Source: Cryoendolithus antarcticus (Eukaryota; Ascomycota; Dothideomycetes; Cladosporiales; Cladosporiaceae). From it: a DNA stretch of 64,000 bases. Within the stretch, counting starts at the first letter, position 1, and each line of letters starts with the position of its first letter. This document shows positions 58,204 to 64,000 of this stretch, one piece after another. Under the pieces are notes generated by a model. The model had not been told where the DNA came from. It did not search any database and saw only the letters and a program-made list of their open reading frames with translations. A program made the translations under genes and the position numbers. The stretch spans positions 186,001 to 250,000 of the forward strand of contig NAJO01000003.1 in NCBI GenBank assembly GCA_002077065.1, written 5' to 3'.

Positions 58204-58494
58204 GGTGAGAGTTGTATTACGAGATCGAGTATGGTCAGGTTTGATCGGTCGCTCGAGCAGTCCAGAGGTAGGTCTTCCACTGAACTGGAGAGTGAATGGT
58301 GGTGTGAGGAGTAGTCGGCGGTGATGTAAGTGATTTGTGTTGCACATAGCTCCCAGGCAACGTGAAGTACGCGATGTCAAACGCCAAGCCCAAAGCTTCG
58401 ACTGTGACAGGTACTTGACTTCGATCGTGTACAATACGGACAACTGCGTCAGTCTCCCAAGCTGAAACTGGTCGAGCAGATCTCAGCATGAGCC
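58204..58494. promoter_or_regulatory. Compact divergent promoter, PRE9 / URN1
   Basis: This is a 291-bp interval between two start codons facing away from each other. In many fungi proteasome genes carry an Rpn4-type element (PACE); I did not find a clear copy by eye. Confidence 0.4.
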
Positions 58495-60006
58495 ATGGAT
58501 GACACAGGAGAATCTCCAAACAAGCGTATGCGCCTGTCGCCCGAGGATGACCTTCAGCAGGACTTCGTACCACTCGGTGGAGGAGAAGCGGACATGGAAC
58601 CCGGGGGTTTGACTGAACCGTTCATACCTACTGGGCCGGCTAGAATTACGAACGGCCATATACGACCTGACAAAAAACCAGGTAATTGGGGTAACGGCGC
58701 GAGAAACGATCCTCGCAATGCCAAAGACCGACCGAAGGCGCAGCATCCGCTTCCTGGACACGAGGATTGGGTCTTAGTGAGGACGAAGTATGGACGTCGC
58801 TTTGCACACAACGTGACTACGAAGGAGAGCTTCTGGCGCATTCCGAACAATCTCATGCCGGCTGTGTATGCACTTGAGCGAGCGGAACGAGAGGATCAAG
58901 CCGAAGAGGCTGAGAGAGCCGAGAACGCGGCGTGGGCAGAGGAGCAGCTGAAAGTCATGCGGACAGAAGCGCAGCCAAACGGTGCCCATGGCAGCGATGA
59001 GAGACAGCGAAGGCGGCGCAGTGAGAGCTTGCAGCGGGAAGATGAGGCGGCCATGATCGCCGAGCTTGCCGTACAGGCTGAGAAGGACGAGGAGGACACC
59101 GCTAAAGCTGCGAAGCCGCCTGTGCGCGAGCCTGAAGCTCCGCGAATAGGTGACTATGGTAGTGATAGCGATTATGAGTATGTGGAGGTCACGGACACTG
59201 AAGGGGAAGATCAAGACGAGGACGGAGAGACAGCGCCGACGGTAGGCAATGCAACTGATGTCACCGTGGACCGGGAAGCCGCACCCGTCGAGTTCACGGA
59301 GGACGACATAGCTTACCAACTAGCCGCCATGGGCGCAGACTACGATCTTGATCCTGGCGAGTATGGCGGCGATGCTGAAGAGGATGGCTACGAATCAGGT
59401 GCTCAAGGTCTTCCACTCTCCGACGAAGAAGCCGCGAACCTCTTTAGAGAGCTTCTCGACGACCATGGCACCTCGCCCTATACACCTTGGGACAAGCTGA
59501 TTGCGGACGAAAGCCCAGACAGTATCATGCTCGATGATCGATACACTGTCCTTCCTTCAACACGAAGCCGTAAGGAAGTCTGGGAGCAATGGACTCGCGA
59601 CAAAGCTGCGCAACTGCGACTCGAGCGCGAGCAGATGGAGAAGCTCGATCCCAAGATTCCGTACCTGGCATTTCTTTCGGACAACGCTACACCGAAGCTA
59701 TACTGGCCAGAATTCAAGCGCAAGTATCGCAAGGACTCGGTCATGACTGATCGCAAGTTGTCAGATAAGGACCGCGAGAAGCTGTACAGAGATCATGTGG
59801 CGAGGTTGAAGCTGCCAGAGGCGACGCGAAAGGCCGATTTGAAAATCCTACTCAAGGCTCAGTCGATGGAGGTGCTCAATCGGGAGACGGCGATCGATGC
59901 GCTGCCCAAGGAGCTGCTGACGAGTCTGCACTACATCTCGTTGCCGGCGCCGGTGAGAGACCCGATTGTGCAGCATTATATAGCTTCTTTGCCCAAGCGG
60001 TCATGA
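58495..60006 (+). CDS. URN1: WW/FF-domain splicing factor, Urn1/Dre4-like
   Basis: A single exon gives 503 residues. A WW domain lies at about 88-118, with Trp92 and Trp114 (HEDWVLVRTKYGRRF, SFWRIP). Glu-rich charged helices follow (about 120-270). One FF domain is at about 305-375 (EEAANLFRELLDDHG, YTPWDKLIAD, RKEVWEQW). A helical C-terminus follows (YWPEFKRKYRKDS, SDKDREKLYRDHV). The WW-then-single-FF layout is that of yeast Urn1 and fission yeast Dre4, factors that associate with the U2/U5 spliceosome. Prp40 and TCERG1 have more WW and FF copies, so they fit less well. Confidence 0.85.
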   Translation: MDDTGESPNKRMRLSPEDDLQQDFVPLGGGEADMEPGGLTEPFIPTGPARITNGHIRPDKKPGNWGNGARNDPRNAKDRPKAQHPLPGHEDWVLVRTKYGRRFAHNVTTKESFWRIPNNLMPAVYALERAEREDQAEEAERAENAAWAEEQLKVMRTEAQPNGAHGSDERQRRRRSESLQREDEAAMIAELAVQAEKDEEDTAKAAKPPVREPEAPRIGDYGSDSDYEYVEVTDTEGEDQDEDGETAPTVGNATDVTVDREAAPVEFTEDDIAYQLAAMGADYDLDPGEYGGDAEEDGYESGAQGLPLSDEEAANLFRELLDDHGTSPYTPWDKLIADESPDSIMLDDRYTVLPSTRSRKEVWEQWTRDKAAQLRLEREQMEKLDPKIPYLAFLSDNATPKLYWPEFKRKYRKDSVMTDRKLSDKDREKLYRDHVARLKLPEATRKADLKILLKAQSMEVLNRETAIDALPKELLTSLHYISLPAPVRDPIVQHYIASLPKRS

Positions 60007-60377
60007 ATCAATGTTCGTGACGACCAACAAGATCAGCCTTCCAGAGAACACATCTCATCCACATGGTCACCCGACTTACATCTGCTGTATCCAAATAAGG
60101 CCATGCGGCTCTGCGGCGCGAGCTTCGGTAACGCGTCTTGGCATTTCCGAGCCTCCATGTGCAGTTGCCTTCGAGCAAGCTTCACCAAGTCGGCCTCACT
60201 CTATCACCTCACTGCTACACTACAGCATACCCGCTAATCTCTCCCCTCACCTCATCTGCACACTTCATTGAAAGCGCTTCGTTCACTTCCGCAGCGCCCA
60301 TCAAGTTCACGCGAGCCAGCACACTCCTCCCCCCTACGCAACTACACTCCCTCTCATACCGAAAAGTTCACATCACA
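60007..60377. other. Intergenic upstream of DUF2433 gene
   Basis: This is a 371-bp CT-rich interval, probably promoter and leader. No other feature was seen. Confidence 0.5.
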
Positions 60378-62814
60378 ATGGCTGTACGTCAGACCTGCTT
60401 CGGCAGCATGCCAACTCACCCTACACTCCATCCCACAGTATACTCACAACTGCAGCAACCACCCTCCCAGCCGCGCGCCTACTCGCAAGCCTTCCTTCCC
60501 AACGGCGCCTCACAGTCTAGCGGGCCTGTGCCTGGCGCTCGCCCTCTCGACCCAAATCAGGGTCGCGTACAGCAAATCGGCAAGGCTCGTGTGCTTTGCA
60601 TAGCAGACGTCAGAGGTATGCAGATGCTGTCTGCTAAGGGACAGGAGCACGTGCTCACGTGAGAAACAGGCAACCTACGCCAGCTGAACGAGCTTGCACG
60701 CACGGCAAACGCCGACTACATCATTCACACTGGCGATTTCGGCTTCTATGATGACGCCTCGATAGATCGCATCGCGGAGAAGTCAGTCACCGGCTGTAAG
60801 ATGGTGCAACAAAGCAGCACTGACAAGACGCAGGACCCTCAAACACGTCGCGCAATACTCGCCACTGCTTTCGGAAGGCATCAAGAATGACATCACCCGC
60901 TCTGGACCCCAGCAACCCGTCAAGGAGCGATTCCAGCGCGAGCGTCTCCCCCTCTCCGAGCTCCCACAGTTCCTCAGCAAGCAGTTCAAGCTTGACGTCC
61001 CAGTGTACACAGTGTGGGGCGCATGCGAGGATGTGGCTGTGCTGGAGAAGCTGCGCTCGGGAGAGTACAAGATCGATAACCTGCACATCATCGATGAGTC
61101 GCACTCGCGGCTACTGGACATTGGCGGCGTGAAGCTCAGGCTTCTTGGTCTGGGTGGCGCAGTGGTCATGCACAAGCTGTTCGACAACGGCGAGGGGCGT
61201 ACAACGATTGCTGGAGGTCAAGGCACTATGTGGACCACACTGCTACAAATTGGCGAGCTCATCGACACCGCGAATCGTGTATACGACCCCACAGAGACGC
61301 GTGTGCTCGTGACTCATGCCTCGCCTGCTAGAGAGGGCCTTCTCAACCAACTGTCAGTCACGCTGAAGGCTGACTTCTCGATCTCTGCTGGTCTCCACTT
61401 CCGCTACGGCAGCTCCTACAACGAATTCTCGGTGAACCCTTCGCTGGACCACTACCGCGGAAAGTTGGCTGCTTCCAAGATGTCATTCAATGATGTGTGG
61501 GACACTGTCAAGCATGAGGTGGAGCCGGCGGTTGCGGACAACGAGGCACAGCACAAGCTCCTGCAGATGGCGATCGAGCTCGTGGGCAAGATGCCGCATC
61601 AGGCTGGAGGTGGCAACCCCTTTGGCGGTGGGCCACAGAACGGTCAGGTCGATGAGAGCGCGTTCAAGAACATGTGGAACTTCAACCTTGCGGACGCGGC
61701 GTTCGGCTGGCTTGTGCTCGACATCGATCAGGGTCGCATCGGAACGGAGATGCGCGCACAAGGCTTCAACTTCTCGCATCGCGGCGGCAAGACCCAGCAA
61801 AGGTCTCAGGCCGTTCCCTCGGGATCCAGCAACGCATCCATGCAGCCGACTGGTGGCAATCTGCCGCATCCGCAGCAACCAGCGCACATGGGTCAGCAGT
61901 TCAATCGCAACCAGCAACAGCAGCATGCTCAACCGCCCATTAATCAGCCGCCACCCCAACAGCGCGGACAGCAGCCGATGGCGGCACAGCAGCTGCAGCA
62001 AGCGGCGCAGCCGAAGCCTACGTCCCAGCAGCAGCCGACGTCGACTGCGCCCGCACCCGCACAGAAGCCATCCACACCTGCTCCTGCGTCTGTTCCAGCT
62101 CTGACGCCCAATGGCAACACCGCACCGGCCGTCAATCTGCCAACGAAAGATACCACCCCGCAAGCTAAGGACGCTCCTCAGACCAACGGCAATGCTTCGG
62201 ACTCGAACAAGCCCGCGCCTAGACCCCAGGAGCCCTCGAAGGCCATTTTCATCAGCAATGTCAATAACGCAAATGCCACGGCCGACGAGGTCAAATCCGC
62301 GCTATTCACGCCCGAAGACGCCACCAAGGTCACAACCATGGACAAGCACCGCAATGGGCCTTTCGTAGCTCATTTCGAGACCCCCGAGATCATGCAGGAG
62401 ATTCTCGCCAAGGGTGTGTCGGAGGAGGGCAAGAAGAAGTTCGCCCAGGCGCGTCTCGCTGTGTATCGCACTCACGGGGCGCCCAATCACACTCGTGGCG
62501 GGTTCGGAGGTGCTGGACAATGGGGTTCTGGGCGTGGCGGTCAGGGTGGACCTGCACGCGGTGGCGCGGAAGTGAGCAGGGGAGGCTATCAGAGTGCCGG
62601 CGGTGCTACCACAGGTAGTGATTCAGAGAGTGGACGTGGTGGCCGCGGTGGTCGCGGTGGCCGTGGAGGTCAGCGTGGTGGCGAGTTCAGAGGTGGACGC
62701 GGTGGACGCGGGAGAGGTGAGGGTAGGGGTGCACGGGCTGAGGGAGCGCCTGCTACATCTACGTCGACGCCTGCGACTGCCTCTGCGCCTGCGCCGACTC
62801 CGGCTGCTGAGTAG
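60378..62814 (+). CDS. DUF2433 calcineurin-like phosphoesterase family protein with RGG tail
   Basis: Exons 60378-60615, 60670-60781 and 60834-62814 give 776 residues. The N-terminal part has the fold motifs of a metallophosphoesterase (VLCIADVRGNLRQLN, YIIHTGDFGFYDD, VYTVWGACEDV, VLVTHASPAREG, AGLHFRYGSS) and matches the fungal DUF2433 family. Usual ligands are altered: DxH reads DVR, GNHD/E reads GACED, and GHxH reads GLHF. A Gln/Pro-rich linker (about 405-540) leads to an RRM-like strand pattern (AIFISNVNNANATADEVKSAL, FVAHFETPEIM) and an RGG/GGR-rich end (about 690-755), implying RNA binding. A GTACGT donor just after ATGGCT and a CTGCAG at 60455 could define a further 72-bp in-frame intron. 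Enzyme activity is uncertain. Confidence 0.85.
62617..62730 (+). repeat. RGG-encoding GGTGGxCGx tandem repeats
   Basis: Short degenerate repeats of GGTGGCCGC/GGTGGTCGC within the DUF2433 gene encode Gly-Arg-Gly motifs. Such runs are prone to copy-number change and are typical of RNA-binding RGG boxes. Confidence 0.7.
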
Positions 62815-63756
62815 CATGCGTAGTGGGGAGTGGGTACTGCATGGCGCGGGGCGTTTGCTTGAGTGTGCATTAGAGGTTTGCTTGCGACGTTGCTCAGGGC
62901 GGGCACATTGCGCGAGAGGTGGAGATGGAGCTTCGCTTGATACTGGGCTGGCTAGTGTAACCGTACTGTAGACTGTACGGATAGCTTGAGGGGTGTGTAC
63001 TGGACGTATGGCAAAAGTATGGATACACCTGACGGTCACGCTGTTGAAGTTGCCTCGGCGGTGAGGTCTAGCTGTCCCTTCAGAATACTTTATGTCCTAT
63101 GCCTGCCATCAGCATACTCCTCATCGACATCTCAGTCCTGCCTCTCCCCATCTACGTCACGCCCGCAGCGCGACGCCATAGAGCCCTGCCAAGTCCGCCC
63201 CGCCGCCGAGCTTCCTGCGCCTCCATTTGACCCGTTGAACTCCACGTGCTGAGCCTCATGACTTCCTTGACCTCATATACTTTGCTCCAGACAGTTTCTT
63301 GGACTTGGAGAGGTGGACTTGCGACCACCATCGACGCGGCACTGCTTTCATGCGAAACTCATCGGAATCGTGTGCTCTACTCTTACCGACGCATCCATCA
63401 CAGCCGAGCGGACATGGAACACCATCGGGATAGCAATGGCACGAGTCCTTGCTGTGCGGCATGCCACGTCCAGCCCCTTCCGTATTCAGTGACTTAAGCG
63501 TTCTGCTGCGAGCCAGCAGTACAACGCCTCTGCCAAGGACTCAAGTCTTTGCAAAGGCATGAGTTACGGGGTTGCTTGGGGTGAAGAGTCGGCTGACGTC
63601 TGTCTATGCCATTGCATGGCATTCTTGCAAAGGTGAAGTTTACGGAAGCACTTCATATGAAGTTGGAATAGATAGCTATGCCTTGCCCAAGCTAAGTGGT
63701 CTCATGTTTCTTTGCCCGTTCTGTCCTTTTTTGTTCTACCCAAATCGTGCGCAGTA
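62815..63756. other. Intergenic, about 940 bp
   Basis: Short open frames only. No RNA gene or repeat was recognised. The right part should carry the promoter of the partial gene at the edge. Confidence 0.5.
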
Positions 63757-64000
63757 ATGCCACTCCCGAAAGTTGACAGCGAAGCTGTCCCTGTCAACGA
63801 GAAGTACGATGGCGCATCTCACAGGTCATCAATCAAAGGTGACAGCAGCATCGACGCCGCCAGATCAGCCTCCCAGCCTGCTCGACGCGCGAGCGTCGCA
63901 GCACTCTTACGAAACCCGCTGACTGGAATGAGCGATGCGGAAGTACTCGCCGACGTAGACGCTTTTGTCGACTCGCGGGGTCTTGGAGACTCCCGCGAGA
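63757..64000 (+). CDS. Probable MFS transporter, N-terminal part only
   Basis: The frame is open from ATG 63757 to the window end (81 codons plus one base). The segment is hydrophilic: MPLPKVDSEAVPVNEKYDG, then a Ser/Ala/Arg stretch, LRNPLTGMSDAEVLADVDAF and VDSRGLGDSRE. The pattern NPL.G...E.LADVD.FV...GL matches the cytosolic N-terminus I recall in fungal MFS sugar-type transporters. No membrane helix is included in the window, so the assignment is by this motif alone. Confidence 0.55.
   Translation, partial: MPLPKVDSEAVPVNEKYDGASHRSSIKGDSSIDAARSASQPARRASVAALLRNPLTGMSDAEVLADVDAFVDSRGLGDSRE

Noticed and set aside
1..64000. CRISPR arrays, bacterial operons, IS elements, Shine-Dalgarno sites
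   Set aside because: The window is eukaryotic nuclear DNA with spliceosomal introns. No spaced direct-repeat array, terminal-inverted-repeat element or transposase, integrase or reverse-transcriptase frame was recognised.
1..64000. tRNA or rRNA genes
   Set aside because: Intergenic stretches were scanned by eye for GGTTCGAATC-like T-arms and acceptor pairing. The few GTTCAATC matches (for example near 25050 and 38950) have no matching cloverleaf. A covariance-model search would settle it.

Overview
This 64 kb window is nuclear DNA of a filamentous ascomycete. Genes carry short spliceosomal introns (mostly 48-100 bp, GT-AG, often with CTAAC/CTGAC-like branch sites). They lie on both strands at roughly one per 2.5 kb, and most encode proteins with clear fungal orthologues. 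A Dothideomycete, perhaps of the Mycosphaerellales, is my best guess. It rests on recalled similarity of the lineage-restricted genes, not on a search.

Layout. 0-10 kb: a secreted protein built of repeats that each follow a basic (Kex2-like) site (1650-2836), LSB5 (minus), and two uncharacterised fungal proteins (5600-7264, 7741-9723). 10-17.5 kb: actin-capping alpha subunit CAP1 and a large ZNFX1-like helicase whose first CCCH finger is out of frame with the rest. 17.9-24.8 kb: a broken HET-domain gene, an intact alanine aminotransferase, and a broken gene of HeLo-like/STAND-ankyrin type. 25.5-28.6 kb: one conserved orphan and the largest gap. 28.6-43.3 kb: a housekeeping block of SEC3, PAN2, cytochrome b5, HSE1 and BCKDH E1-alpha. 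43.3-50.1 kb: a small single-pass membrane protein and a 1442-residue coiled-coil protein. 50.5-63 kb: a Zn2Cys6 factor, MsrB, DUG2, proteasome alpha-3 (PRE9), URN1/Dre4-like and a DUF2433 protein. The right edge cuts a probable MFS transporter.

The genes do not form one operon-like pathway. Shared themes are endosomal sorting (LSB5, HSE1), exocytosis and cortical actin (SEC3, CAP1), RNA turnover and splicing (PAN2, URN1, the ZNFX1-like helicase), and amino-acid or glutathione metabolism (ALT1, BCKDHA, DUG2, MsrB). Several pairs are divergent with short shared promoters: LSB5/5600, PAN2/CYB5, HSE1/BCKDHA and PRE9/URN1.

The points most worth following are: the two-class Kex2-processed repeat precursor; the two decayed recognition-type genes around ALT1, whose premature stops are all TAG (one clearly, and two plausibly, where Gln CAG is expected), which resembles repeat-induced point mutation; the frame break between the two CCCH fingers of the helicase; and the altered metal-ligand motifs of the DUF2433 phosphoesterase-like protein. 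Exon boundaries were derived by hand from splice motifs, frame and family conservation.
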